A DNA stretch of 64,000 nucleotides from Treponema sp. (lineage in GTDB: Bacteria > Spirochaetota > Spirochaetia > Treponematales > Treponemataceae), in contig JAEDJA010000011.1 of NCBI GenBank assembly GCA_016296575.1, forward strand, positions 3,636-67,635, written 5' to 3'. Shown here piece after piece: positions 32,343 to 41,578 of this stretch. The notes below the pieces were generated by a model. The model did not search any database. It had not been told where the DNA came from and was given only the letters and a program-made list of their open reading frames with translations. The translations under genes were made by a program, and so were the position numbers. Position 1 is the stretch's first letter. Each line of letters begins with the position of its first letter.

Positions 32343-35264
32343 TTATAAAACCAGTTCCGCTATTTTATCAAGAAGCTTTTTCATGATAATTGGCTTACTT
32401 ATATGAAAATTGATTCCTTTTGATTCCGACTGTTCAATATCTTCAGGAAATGCGTTTGCTGAAATTGCGATAATCGGAATATTCCAGTCTGACCTTCCTG
32501 AATTTCTGATTTCTGTTGTTGCTTCATAACCATTCATTACAGGCATGGAAATATCCATAAGGATTATGTCAAAATTACCTTCTGGAGAGGCTTTGTAAGA
32601 ATCAACAGCTTCCTGACCGTTTGTTGCCTCTGTTATATTTGCACCTGTTTTTGACAGCATCAGTTTAATGATATCAAGATTCATTTTATTGTCGTCAACA
32701 GCAAGAATTTTTATTTTAGAAAAATCATAGTTTTCTGCTAAAGATTTTTTATTTTCTAATAAAGAGGACGTTTTACTGTTATTTATGGTGTTGCTTTTTG
32801 TGTTATTTTTAGTACGATCCTTTTTTTCTTCAGAAGATGAGAAGCAGCTCCAGATTTTTTCGTACAGTTTATCACTTGCAATAGGTTTTGTAATATAGTT
32901 GGACATTCCGGCAGCATAAGCTTTCTGCTTGTCTTCTTCGTAAATGTTACCTGTCATTGCAATTACTGGAATGTTTCTTGCATAATCTGAATCAATTTTT
33001 CTGATTTCTCCAACAACTTCAATACCGTTCATTAAAGGCATTTCCATATCCATAAGAATCAGATCGTAATAATCTTCACCTTTTTCAAGGAATGTATCCA
33101 GTGCTTTACGACCGTTTTCTGCTTTATCGTATACACAGTTTGATTTATCAAGAAAACGTGTTATTACTTCCATGTTAAGATTGTTATCTTCTGCAATAAG
33201 TATTCGTCTGTCTGTAAAATCAGGAATTTCTTTTCCATTTGAAAGATCATCTTTTTCCAAAACCTTACGCAAAGGAATTCGGACTGTAAATTCTGAGCCT
33301 TTCCCAAGTTCAGATTTTACATTGATTTCACCACCCATTAAGTCCACAAGATTTTTAGTAATGTTCATGCCAAGTCCCGATCCTTCAATGGCACGAGTTT
33401 GACTTTCATCCCGGGTAAAGGCCTGGAAAATTTTTGAAAGGAATTCTTCTGACATACCAATTCCAGTGTCTTTAATAATAAATGTAAAATTACAGATATT
33501 GTCTGTATTTTCTTCAGTTACTGTAAAATCAATAGATCCATTGTCCGGGGTAAATTTAACGGCATTTCCTAAAATGTTAATTAAAATAAGGTTTATTCGA
33601 AGTTCGTCACCAATAACTTTATTTGTTCTGAAACTGCTTTTTGTTGTAAAGGAAATATTTTTAGCTTTAGTCTGAGGTGCAACAATTGTATCGATGGCAT
33701 TCAACAGGTTTTCCATACGGAAAGGTTCCTGTGCAATGGTGATCTTACCTGATTCGATACGGGAAATATCAAGTACGTTATTTACCAGCGTAAGAAGGTG
33801 ATTGGAAGCAACTGAAATCTTTTCAATATAATCATCCATCTTTTCTTTATCACCTGTGTATTCTTTTGCAACAGTTGTCAGACCGTAAATTGCATTCATT
33901 GGTGTTCGAATATCATGAGAAAGATTTGAAAGAAAGTCAGTTTTTGCTTTGTTGGCAGCTTCAGCAGTTTTAAGGGCTTCGTTCAGCTTGTATTTCTGTG
34001 TTTCTTCCTTAAGATGAGCTTGTGTAATATCTTTTATGATTGTAACTGCAGAAATTTCATCAGATTCAGGGTTTTTTGTCATAAGAATCGTATGATTAAG
34101 CCATCTGATTTTTTTTCGTAGTGTAACCTCATATTCAACTGTAATTTCCTGCTGTCCAAATCGGAAAAGTTTTCGGAGATTTCGAATATTCAGCATTTTG
34201 TGAATTTCATCAATTGCATCAGGCCGCAAATAAGTTTCTGCTTTTTCAATAAGTGCTGTATATGAAACGGGTAGTGTAAGTCCAAGAAGTGGCAGCAAAG
34301 GTTTTGGTGAATCATCTATTGTGTAAAAAACCTCTTCACTTACAATGTCTTTAGTTATGTTTGTATTAAAAACAATAATTGCATCAGAAAGAAGTGCCTG
34401 GTGGTAATTGTTTGCAAGAAGCTTATGATGTTCGGCTTCAATTTCATTTGTTATATCAGTTTCAGTAATAATCAGAATGTTTCTGTCGGATTCACTTCTT
34501 GAAATAGACCAGCGTGAGTATTTTTTTATCAAAGAATTGTCAGTTCTGCGTATAAAAATTTCAGTAATTTCATCAGCTTTTGCTAATTTTTTTCTGATGT
34601 TTGAGTAGCTGAAAAACTCGTTAAATTTGTGAAATTCACTTCTTTCACCAAAATGTTTTGCAAATTCAAAAACCATTGTAGATAAATCTGACTGGTTTTT
34701 TAAGGTTGGAATTGGTTTTATAAGGTAATTGATTTTCCAGCTTGAAAGATCCAGTTCACCTGCGGTAATAAAGTTTGATTCAAGAAGCCGTCGCCTTGAT
34801 AAATTTCTAAAATCATCGTTGTAATGTTCTTGATTAAGGGTTTCAAGATCAACGTCATAATCAAGAGCTTTTACCAGAAACAGGGCAAAATATTTTTCTT
34901 TCCTGTTTTTGATTGGCATAATTGTCATTTTAAAACGCTTTGGACTGGTTATAAAAATGTCAAAATTAAAGGAAAGAGGTGCAAGTTTTTTAGAAAACTG
35001 ACTGATCAGAATCTTTGTGTTTAATGTTTCAACCAGGTCAAAGCTGGTTCTCATAATTGATTTTCTTGTATGGAGTGCTTCTGTATAAGAATCACCCTTT
35101 TTCATTTCATAACTATCTTTACTAAAAATGGAAATTATTTTGTCATCAGAAAGATTTACCATAAAAACAAGAGGAAAAAGTCTTCCAATTTCTTCAGGCA
35201 AATCAGGAAGCTCTTTTGTAGCGGATCTTATGTTTCTTACAGTTGTTAAAAAATCTGACAACAT
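32343..35264 (-). CDS. Hybrid sensor histidine kinase with two receiver domains
   Basis: A 973-residue protein from the ATG at 35264 (after AAAGGAT; a TTG two codons earlier is less likely). Residues about 1-420 hold PAS-like sensing regions and show no membrane segment. HisKA follows with phospho-acceptor His in FLSNLSHDIRTPMN, then HATPase with NILGNAVKF, DTGIGM and GSGLGM boxes. Two receiver domains end the protein, with acceptor Asp in LILMDMEMPLMNG and IILMDISMPVMNG. There is no output or HPt domain, so an external phosphotransfer protein is implied. It is 15 nt after the polytopic protein gene, its probable partner. Signal unknown. Confidence 0.93.
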   Translation of the reverse strand: MLSDFLTTVRNIRSATKELPDLPEEIGRLFPLVFMVNLSDDKIISIFSKDSYEMKKGDSYTEALHTRKSIMRTSFDLVETLNTKILISQFSKKLAPLSFNFDIFITSPKRFKMTIMPIKNRKEKYFALFLVKALDYDVDLETLNQEHYNDDFRNLSRRRLLESNFITAGELDLSSWKINYLIKPIPTLKNQSDLSTMVFEFAKHFGERSEFHKFNEFFSYSNIRKKLAKADEITEIFIRRTDNSLIKKYSRWSISRSESDRNILIITETDITNEIEAEHHKLLANNYHQALLSDAIIVFNTNITKDIVSEEVFYTIDDSPKPLLPLLGLTLPVSYTALIEKAETYLRPDAIDEIHKMLNIRNLRKLFRFGQQEITVEYEVTLRKKIRWLNHTILMTKNPESDEISAVTIIKDITQAHLKEETQKYKLNEALKTAEAANKAKTDFLSNLSHDIRTPMNAIYGLTTVAKEYTGDKEKMDDYIEKISVASNHLLTLVNNVLDISRIESGKITIAQEPFRMENLLNAIDTIVAPQTKAKNISFTTKSSFRTNKVIGDELRINLILINILGNAVKFTPDNGSIDFTVTEENTDNICNFTFIIKDTGIGMSEEFLSKIFQAFTRDESQTRAIEGSGLGMNITKNLVDLMGGEINVKSELGKGSEFTVRIPLRKVLEKDDLSNGKEIPDFTDRRILIAEDNNLNMEVITRFLDKSNCVYDKAENGRKALDTFLEKGEDYYDLILMDMEMPLMNGIEVVGEIRKIDSDYARNIPVIAMTGNIYEEDKQKAYAAGMSNYITKPIASDKLYEKIWSCFSSSEEKKDRTKNNTKSNTINNSKTSSLLENKKSLAENYDFSKIKILAVDDNKMNLDIIKLMLSKTGANITEATNGQEAVDSYKASPEGNFDIILMDISMPVMNGYEATTEIRNSGRSDWNIPIIAISANAFPEDIEQSESKGINFHISKPIIMKKLLDKIAELVL

Positions 35265-35279
35265 AATCAAAAATCCTTT

Positions 35280-35963
35280 TTAAAAGATTGAATACATAAA
35301 TGCACTTGATAATGAAAATAAAACAGCAGCAACTGGAATTGCAGGATTAACAATTTTCTGAGAAAAATTCAGGCGTTTTTCATTTAATAATGTTTTAAAA
35401 ATAGTAAATGCTGCTATAAATAACGAACCAGCAAAAGCAAAAACACACCAAAGATTTTTTTCATAAATCAGATTAAAAAATGTAACTGAAACTACTGATA
35501 AAGAAATTAAATTCAAAACAATATAGCAGAATATTCTTCGAAAGCTTTTAATTTTGGAAAATGCAAGGATAAAAACAATCAGACCTAGAATAAAAAGAGT
35601 CACCAGAATTAAAACAGGTTTTGATATGACATAGAAATAATAAACTGGTTTATAAATCAGATAAAGAATTAAATTACTACAAGTCAAAAAAATTGAAGGT
35701 ATTAAAATCAACTTTTCTGATAAAACAGAATATAGAACTGCAAAAATAGAGTAAAAAATATAAAAAATCAGAAAAAGTAAAGAAAGATATTCACTGTCAG
35801 GGTAAAAATTTGAAAGGTATAAATACTCAGCACAGCCTAAAAATGGAAGATGCAATGAATAAGAAATTTTATAGATTATATCTTTTTTGAGAATGGCAAA
35901 AACAACATGCAGAATAACAGATACTAAAAACAATGAAAGAAATACATAAATTTTAGAATTCAT
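35280..35963 (-). CDS. Polytopic membrane protein of unknown function
   Basis: A 227-residue, extremely hydrophobic protein with seven or eight predicted membrane helices and short loops; the largest soluble piece is about 15 residues (LLNEKRLNFSQK). No family motif is recognised. It lies 15 nt upstream of the soluble hybrid histidine kinase gene on the same strand, so it may act as that kinase's membrane sensor. Alternatives are a YhhN-like or transport protein. Its -10 box is only 6 nt from the ATG, so its mRNA should be leaderless. Confidence 0.75.
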   Translation of the reverse strand: MNSKIYVFLSLFLVSVILHVVFAILKKDIIYKISYSLHLPFLGCAEYLYLSNFYPDSEYLSLLFLIFYIFYSIFAVLYSVLSEKLILIPSIFLTCSNLILYLIYKPVYYFYVISKPVLILVTLFILGLIVFILAFSKIKSFRRIFCYIVLNLISLSVVSVTFFNLIYEKNLWCVFAFAGSLFIAAFTIFKTLLNEKRLNFSQKIVNPAIPVAAVLFSLSSAFMYSIF

Positions 35964-35969
35964 AATTGT

Positions 35970-35998
35970 ATTATAGTATAAAATCTGTTTATTTCCAA
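35970..35998 (-). promoter_or_regulatory. Promoter of the membrane protein/histidine kinase operon, leaderless layout
   Basis: TTGGAA (35993-35998), 17-nt spacer, TATAAT (35970-35975), 6 nt to the ATG at 35963. The -35 lies inside the end of folC. Confidence 0.55.
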
Positions 35999-37329
35999 AT
36001 GCAGAGTGCTTTTTTTACTTCAGATATAAGATAGAAAGAGCCTGTTACCAGCAGAATGGCATTGTCATCTTCACTTTGTTTTACTGCATTAAGTATAAAA
36101 TGAGAATAATCCTCGGAGCTTGTAAAAGGAATTCCAGCTTTTTTAAATGCATTACATGCTTTTTCGATATTACTGGCTTTTACAATACCTGGTTTTGTAA
36201 TGAATATTTTGTTGAACTTGTCCTTGCACAGTAAGGCCATATCTTCTACATCTTTATCTGCTGCACATGCAAAAAGAAGATTGATTTTTTTTCCATTGTA
36301 AAGCTTTTCCATTGTGGAGATTGTGTGACGTATGGAATTAACTGTATGAGCGCCGTCCAGAACAAGGAGAGGAAGTGAAGGGTATGAAGAAAGGTGTTCC
36401 ATTCTTTCAAAACGACCAGGAAGTTCAGCTTTGGAAAGACCTTTTTCAATTATATCTTCTGTTATCATCGGATAAAGCTCTTTTACTGCTATTGCTGCCA
36501 TTGCTGCATTTTGAGCTTGAACATCTCCTATCATATTCAGGCGGGTTTTAATGGGACGGGCAAAAAGGTGACTTTCAAAAGACACTTCCATGCAATTGTT
36601 TACATACTTGAAATCAAGATTTTTTATAAAATCGTCTACAAAATAATACGGTGCACCAACTTCCTTACATTTATCTTTAAAAACCTGATTGACGCTTTCA
36701 TTCTGCTGTTTTGCAATTACAACAGGAGTATTGTGTTTTATAATTCCTGCTTTTTCATAAGCAATTTTTTCCAGAGTATCCCCAAGAAATTCAGTGTGTT
36801 CCAGTTCAATTGGCGTAATGCAGCATACTTTTGGAGAAATAATATTAGTACTGTCAAGTCTTCCACCAAGACCTACTTCATAAACTCCATAATCAACATG
36901 GGCATTTTTTAAAACGATAAATGAATAAAGAGTAACTAGTTCAAACCATGTAATGGGCCTGTTTCCAGGAAGTGTTCCCGGGATGATTGATTCAATACGT
37001 GGCACCATTTCCCGGATAGCTTCTTCATAAATGCTTTCTTCAAAAAATCCACTAGGTGTACAGATTCTTTCGCGGAAATCGGTAATGTGAGGTGAAGAAT
37101 ATAATCCTGTTTTAAAACCTGCTTCTTCAAGAATACAGGCAATCATACGGCAAACAGAACCTTTTCCTTTACTTCCGGCTACATGAACAGTTGTATAATA
37201 ATTCTGAGGATTTTTAAAACGATGGCACAAATATTTCATTGTATCCAGCCAGAAAATCCCTTTGGACGGAGTCTTCTCAAAATTAAGATAATCATCCAGC
37301 CATTTGACAAACACATCTACCGCTTTCAT
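35989..37329 (-). CDS. folC: Folylpolyglutamate/dihydrofolate synthase
   Basis: A 446-residue Mur-ligase-fold enzyme that adds glutamate to folates (and may make dihydrofolate). The P-loop is HVAGSKGKGSVCRM near residue 47, followed by TGLYSSPHITDFRERI; the EVGLGGRLDSTNI and LDGAHTVNSI stretches are the diagnostic FolC motifs. Length is normal. It is divergent from trpS across 67 nt, and the two promoters overlap. It ends 26 nt before the ATG of the membrane protein gene, which has its own promoter within the folC end. Confidence 0.95.
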   Translation of the reverse strand: MKAVDVFVKWLDDYLNFEKTPSKGIFWLDTMKYLCHRFKNPQNYYTTVHVAGSKGKGSVCRMIACILEEAGFKTGLYSSPHITDFRERICTPSGFFEESIYEEAIREMVPRIESIIPGTLPGNRPITWFELVTLYSFIVLKNAHVDYGVYEVGLGGRLDSTNIISPKVCCITPIELEHTEFLGDTLEKIAYEKAGIIKHNTPVVIAKQQNESVNQVFKDKCKEVGAPYYFVDDFIKNLDFKYVNNCMEVSFESHLFARPIKTRLNMIGDVQAQNAAMAAIAVKELYPMITEDIIEKGLSKAELPGRFERMEHLSSYPSLPLLVLDGAHTVNSIRHTISTMEKLYNGKKINLLFACAADKDVEDMALLCKDKFNKIFITKPGIVKASNIEKACNAFKKAGIPFTSSEDYSHFILNAVKQSEDDNAILLVTGSFYLISEVKKALCIWK

Positions 37330-37337
37330 AACTTGAT

Positions 37338-37366
37338 ATTTTACTCTCTTTTCTTAATTGTAACAA
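37338..37366 (-). promoter_or_regulatory. Promoter of folC, leaderless layout
   Basis: TTGTTA (37361-37366), 17-nt spacer, TAAAAT (37338-37343), 8 nt to the ATG at 37329. Its -35 overlaps that of trpS on the other strand by 3 nt. Confidence 0.55.
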
Positions 37367-37386
37367 TAATAGAAATCCTTTATAAT
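37358..37386 (+). promoter_or_regulatory. Promoter of trpS, leaderless layout
   Basis: TTGTAA (37358-37363), 17-nt spacer, TATAAT (37381-37386), 10 nt to the ATG at 37397. No ribosome site and no room for a T-box. Confidence 0.65.
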
Positions 37387-37396
37387 AATTTACATT

Positions 37397-38488
37397 ATGG
37401 AAGAAATTGAATATACAGATATCAACAAAAGTTATGAAGCTGCTGTTGAAAGAAGCAAAAAAATTGAGGCTGATCTCCTTGTTAATCCTAAAAAATACCG
37501 TGTTTTAACTGGGGACCGACCAACAGGAAATCTACATATTGGTCACTATTTTGGATCTTTGCAGAACCGAGTTCGTCTTGCAAACCTTGGTGTTCCAACA
37601 ATGATTCTTATTGCAGATTATCAGGTTCTTACTGACCACGATGCATTTGATAAAATCAGTCAGAATACAAAAGAGCTTGTTATTGATTACCTTGCTGCAG
37701 GTCTTAATCCCGAAAAACAGGATGTAATCATTTATCCTCACAGTTACGTTCCAGAATGTAATCAGCTTATGCTGCCTTTCCTTACACTGGTTTCAAATGC
37801 TGAACTTTCAAGAAACCCAACTGTAAAAGAAGAAATTGAAAGTGCAGGGCTTAAAAATGTAAATGCAGGTATGTACACATATCCAGTGCATCAGGCCTGT
37901 GACATTCTTTTCTGTAAAGGAAACATTGTTCCTGTTGGAAAAGACCAGCTGCCACATCTTGAAATGACTCGTACAATTGCCAGCCGTTTTAACAACAAAT
38001 TCTGCAAGGGTAAAGCTCCTGTATTCCCAGAACCTCAGGCTCTTCTTGCAAAAACTCCAATGATTCTTGGTCTTGATGGTACTCAGAAAATGAGTAAATC
38101 ACGAAACAATACAATCATGCTTTGTTGGGATGAAGATCAGACTGCCAAAGCAATTAAAAAGGCTCAGACAGACAGTGACAGAAACATTACTTATGATCCA
38201 GTAAATAGACCTGCTGTTGCAAACCTTCTTATGCTTATTTCACTTTGTACTGGTGAAGAACCTTCTGCTATTGCTGCACGAATTGGTGATGGTGGTGGCG
38301 GTATGCTTAAATCAACCCTTACAGAAGTAATGAATGAAAAACTCCGTCCATTGCGCGCTGAACGACGCCGTCTTGAACAGGATCCAGAGTACATTCGAAA
38401 GATTCTTCTTAAAGGGGCTGGACAGGCTAGAGAAATCGGTATGAAAACTCTGGAAGAAGTACGTCACGTAATGAACATGGAAATCTAA
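37397..38488 (+). CDS. trpS: Tryptophan-tRNA ligase
   Basis: A 363-residue class I aminoacyl-tRNA synthetase that charges tRNA-Trp. The HIGH motif is in TGNLHIGHYFGSL and the KMSKS motif in TQKMSKSRNN; both are intact. An N-terminal extension of about 35 residues (MEEIEYTDINKSYEAAVERS) precedes the Rossmann core. No alternative ATG, GTG or TTG occurs in those first codons, so the start at 37397 is firm and the mRNA, given the promoter 10 nt away, is expected to be leaderless. It is 5 nt before rnc, so the two are co-transcribed. Confidence 0.96.
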   Translation: MEEIEYTDINKSYEAAVERSKKIEADLLVNPKKYRVLTGDRPTGNLHIGHYFGSLQNRVRLANLGVPTMILIADYQVLTDHDAFDKISQNTKELVIDYLAAGLNPEKQDVIIYPHSYVPECNQLMLPFLTLVSNAELSRNPTVKEEIESAGLKNVNAGMYTYPVHQACDILFCKGNIVPVGKDQLPHLEMTRTIASRFNNKFCKGKAPVFPEPQALLAKTPMILGLDGTQKMSKSRNNTIMLCWDEDQTAKAIKKAQTDSDRNITYDPVNRPAVANLLMLISLCTGEEPSAIAARIGDGGGGMLKSTLTEVMNEKLRPLRAERRRLEQDPEYIRKILLKGAGQAREIGMKTLEEVRHVMNMEI

Positions 38489-38493
38489 TAACT

Positions 38494-39183
38494 ATGGATA
38501 AGGGCAGATTAAAGGAACTTCAGGCTTTCTCAAAAAGAACTGGTATTCATATAAAAAATATGGAGCTTTTAAATCATGCCTTTGTCCATCGTTCAAGCAC
38601 AAATGAAAGCCACTGCCAGAATAATGAACGCCTTGAATTTCTTGGTGATTCTGTTCTTGGAGTGGTTTGTGCATCTTATCTTTATAAAGCTCTTCCTGAT
38701 TTTGCAGAAGGTGATCTTGCTAAGATAAAATCAGTAGTTGTTTCCGAAAAAGCATTGGCTCCTGTTGCTATTGAACTTGGAATTGATAAACTTCTTATTC
38801 TTGGTCATGGTGAAGAAATGAGTGGGGGCCGTAAAAAAGACGCCATCCTTGCAGACTGTATGGAAGCTGTTATTGCTGCAATATATCTTGATCAGGGATA
38901 CAAAACTGCCGAAGCATACATACTTTCTTTTTTAACTAAATCAGTAGACGAAGTTTTGTCAAAGGGGCTTAAAGATTACAAAACTTTGCTTCAAGAATAT
39001 CTTCAGAAAAAAGATAAAATCTGTCCAAAATATGAAGTAATTGGTTCCAGTGGTCCTGAGCATGCAAAAGTATTTGAAGTGGTTGTTGTACTTGGCGATA
39101 AAAAAATTGGTCCTGCTGAAGGAAAAAATAAAAAAGAAGCGGAACAGAATGCTGCTAAAATGGCACTAGACAGTCTGAAATAA
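38494..39183 (+). CDS. rnc: Ribonuclease III
   Basis: A 229-residue double-strand RNA endonuclease that processes rRNA and regulatory RNAs. The signature NERLEFLGDSVLGVV (44-58) carries catalytic acids E45, E48 and D52, and the later DCMEAVIAAIYLD provides the Asp/Glu pair. A C-terminal dsRNA-binding domain spans about 158-229 (DYKTLLQEYLQKK...AEQNAAKMALDSL). Length is normal. It follows trpS by 5 nt and is followed by a 94-nt gap before rpmE; this gap includes an AT-rich stretch and a small GTTTTG/CAAAAC inverted repeat but no firm promoter. Confidence 0.96.
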   Translation: MDKGRLKELQAFSKRTGIHIKNMELLNHAFVHRSSTNESHCQNNERLEFLGDSVLGVVCASYLYKALPDFAEGDLAKIKSVVVSEKALAPVAIELGIDKLLILGHGEEMSGGRKKDAILADCMEAVIAAIYLDQGYKTAEAYILSFLTKSVDEVLSKGLKDYKTLLQEYLQKKDKICPKYEVIGSSGPEHAKVFEVVVVLGDKKIGPAEGKNKKEAEQNAAKMALDSLK

Positions 39184-39277
39184 TTTTTATATAATTATCT
39201 AAATATATATATATTTCGTTTTGTGACTGCGTTTTGAGTTTTCTCCGCGCTGTCGGGCAAAACAACAGGGGATTAAA

Positions 39278-39484
39278 ATGAAAAAAGGAATTCATCCAGA
39301 CTACAAACTTACAAAAATCACTTGTGTATGTGGTAATGTAATTGAAACACGTTCAACAGTTGAAAACATCAACGTGGAAATTTGTTCTGCATGTCACCCA
39401 TTCTACACAGGAAAACAGAAGCTTGTTGATACTGCCGGTCGTATCGATCGTTTCAACAAACGCTACGGTATCAAGGCTGAGTAG
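39278..39484 (+). CDS. rpmE: Ribosomal protein L31, zinc-binding form
   Basis: A 68-residue 50S protein. Zinc ligands C16, C18, C36 and C39 (CVCG and CSACH) identify the zinc-containing (C+) form. The end [16 protein letters not shown] is canonical. An AGGGG site precedes the ATG. It has its own strong terminator. Confidence 0.97.
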   Translation: MKKGIHPDYKLTKITCVCGNVIETRSTVENINVEICSACHPFYTGKQKLVDTAGRIDRFNKRYGIKAE

Positions 39485-39508
39485 TCAAAAAAATCATTTT
39501 GATTTAAG

Positions 39509-39545
39509 AGAGCACTTTCCACTCAGGAAGGTGCTTTTTTTTTTG
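39509..39545 (+). terminator. Rho-independent terminator of rpmE
   Basis: Arms AGCACTTTCC (39511-39520) and GGAAGGTGCT (39526-39535), 5-nt loop, then a run of about nine T. Confidence 0.93.
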
Positions 39546-39574
39546 TTGCTAAATCTAACAAAGTGATATAAATT
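39546..39574 (+). promoter_or_regulatory. Promoter of the arabinofuranosidase gene
   Basis: TTGCTA, 17-nt spacer, TAAATT, about 15 nt before an AAGGAA ribosome site. Weak -10 box; no operator recognised. Confidence 0.4.
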
Positions 39575-39595
39575 TATACAACAAGGAAACATACA

Positions 39596-41578
39596 ATGAC
39601 AAAAACAATTAATCTTTATAACGAAACTAAAGTTAATATTTCTAAAGGAATGACAGGTCTTTTTTTTGAAGATATTAATTATTCTGCTGACGGCGGCCTG
39701 TATGCAGAAATGCTTGAAAACAGAAATTTTGAATTTTACAGAAGTCATCAGGGAAATAAAAACGGAGATTTTTTTACTGAATATGAAGGACTTTACGGCT
39801 GGAATAATGAAGGCCGGGGAACAATGAAGATTGTAAGTGGAAGTCCTGTTTCCGAAGTGAACAGTCATTATCTTAGATTTACATCAACTGGATGCGGAGA
39901 AGGTTTTTCCAATAAGGCTTATGACGGAATCTGTATGAAAAAGGACCAGAAGTATAAGGTCAGTTTTTATGCAAGAAATGTCACTCTTCTAGATGAAGTT
40001 TATATCAGAGTGCTTGGACAGGATGGAATTTCCTGCGGTGGAACTACATTCAGTCTTTATAAAAATGAAGAAAATACTCTTTGTCCATGGAAAAAATATG
40101 AAGGAATTATTACCGCAGAAAAAGATATTCGTTTTGGAAAATTTCATGTTACTGTGAGTGGAGAAGGAATTATAGAATTTGATTTTTTTAGCATGATTCC
40201 TTGTGATGCTGTCTGCGGTATTTTTAGAAAGGATCTGTATGATCTTATTGATGCCATTCACCCGGGTTTTATTCGTTTCCCTGGAGGATGTATTATCGAA
40301 GGTGCAACTCTTTCAAACCGATACGATTTTAAAAAGACTATTACTCGTCTTGAAGACCGCAAAAGTAACTGGAGCCGCTGGGCTGTACATAAATCGTGGC
40401 ATAATCTAAAGGATAATCATGGTCCTGTATGTTATCCATATTACAACCAGACTTACGGAATTGGTTATTACGAGTTTTTCCTTTTATGTGAAAGTCTTGG
40501 ATGTAAGGCTCTTCCTGTTCTTAATGTTGGTCTTTCATGTCAGTTCCAGAATTATGAAATGGTTATGCCAGGAACTGCTGAATTTGATCAGTATGTTCAG
40601 GATGCACTTGATCTTATTGAATTTTCCAACGGACCTGTAACATCAAAATATGGAAAAATGAGAGCTGAGCTTGGTCACAAAGAAAGCTTTAATCTGGAAA
40701 TGATGGGAATTGGAAACGAACAGTGGGAAACAAAAGATAACCGCTTCTATGACCGATATGTTGCATTTGAAAAGGCAATTCACAAGGTTTATCCGGATAT
40801 GAAACTGATTGCAAGTGCCGGTCCAAATGTAGAATGGCCTGAGTTTGGTGAAGCCTGGGATTTTATTTACAAAAACTCAAAACAGAATCCTGATTTTGCA
40901 TATGCTGTAGATGAACATTATTATATGCCTCCACAGTGGTTTTATAGTCATATGGATTTTTATGATAATTATGACCGCAGTGTTAAAGTTTTTGCCGGTG
41001 AATATGCAACACATAATGAAGGTGGTGGAAGCTTTAATAAACCTGAACTTAATGATCTTGGTGGTGCTCTTGCCGAAGCTTCTTTCCTTACCGGTGTTGA
41101 ACGTAATGCTGATGTAGTTGCTCTTACAAGTTATGCTCCTCTTTTTGCACGCCTTGGTTATACTCAATGGTCACCTGATCTTATCTGGTTCAATGATGAA
41201 AAGTCTTTTGGAACTCCAAGTTATTTTGTCCAGCTTATGTATTCAAATTTTACAGGAGACAAAACTCTTGATACAAAAGGTGAGCATGCTGATTTATATA
41301 AAGAAGGAATATATTACAATCCTTCAGTCGACTCAAAAACTGGAACAGTATATCTGAAAATTGCCAATTCAAACGACGAGGATGTAAAAATCAATTTAAG
41401 TGCTGATTCATTTGGTTTCAAAAAAATGAAGAAAGTCTGGATTGGTGGAAAAGAGAAGTCTGCAAGCAACAGCATTGATAATATCAGTGCCGTTACCATG
41501 GAGACATCTGGGGAAGAAAAATATACAGATGAAATCATTCTGAAAAAGAATTCATTTACGGTATTAATTCTTAATTAG
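39596..41578 (+). CDS. Alpha-L-arabinofuranosidase, GH51-type, intracellular
   Basis: A 660-residue glycoside hydrolase that removes arabinose side chains from hemicellulose-derived oligosaccharides. The (beta/alpha)8 core contains FPGGCIIEG (228-236), acid/base E375 in GIGNEQWE and nucleophile E469 in FAGEYATHNEGG. The residues 80-200 region resembles a carbohydrate-binding insert and the C-terminus the usual beta-sandwich. No signal peptide, so it acts on imported oligosaccharides. It is a single gene with no transporter or regulator beside it. Its end overlaps by 8 nt the convergent gene at 41571. Confidence 0.92.
   Translation: MTKTINLYNETKVNISKGMTGLFFEDINYSADGGLYAEMLENRNFEFYRSHQGNKNGDFFTEYEGLYGWNNEGRGTMKIVSGSPVSEVNSHYLRFTSTGCGEGFSNKAYDGICMKKDQKYKVSFYARNVTLLDEVYIRVLGQDGISCGGTTFSLYKNEENTLCPWKKYEGIITAEKDIRFGKFHVTVSGEGIIEFDFFSMIPCDAVCGIFRKDLYDLIDAIHPGFIRFPGGCIIEGATLSNRYDFKKTITRLEDRKSNWSRWAVHKSWHNLKDNHGPVCYPYYNQTYGIGYYEFFLLCESLGCKALPVLNVGLSCQFQNYEMVMPGTAEFDQYVQDALDLIEFSNGPVTSKYGKMRAELGHKESFNLEMMGIGNEQWETKDNRFYDRYVAFEKAIHKVYPDMKLIASAGPNVEWPEFGEAWDFIYKNSKQNPDFAYAVDEHYYMPPQWFYSHMDFYDNYDRSVKVFAGEYATHNEGGGSFNKPELNDLGGALAEASFLTGVERNADVVALTSYAPLFARLGYTQWSPDLIWFNDEKSFGTPSYFVQLMYSNFTGDKTLDTKGEHADLYKEGIYYNPSVDSKTGTVYLKIANSNDEDVKINLSADSFGFKKMKKVWIGGKEKSASNSIDNISAVTMETSGEEKYTDEIILKKNSFTVLILN

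Noticed and set aside
36394..36912. 172-codon frame antisense to folC
   Set aside because: Shadow of a conserved gene; Phe/Tyr/Ile-rich with no family features.
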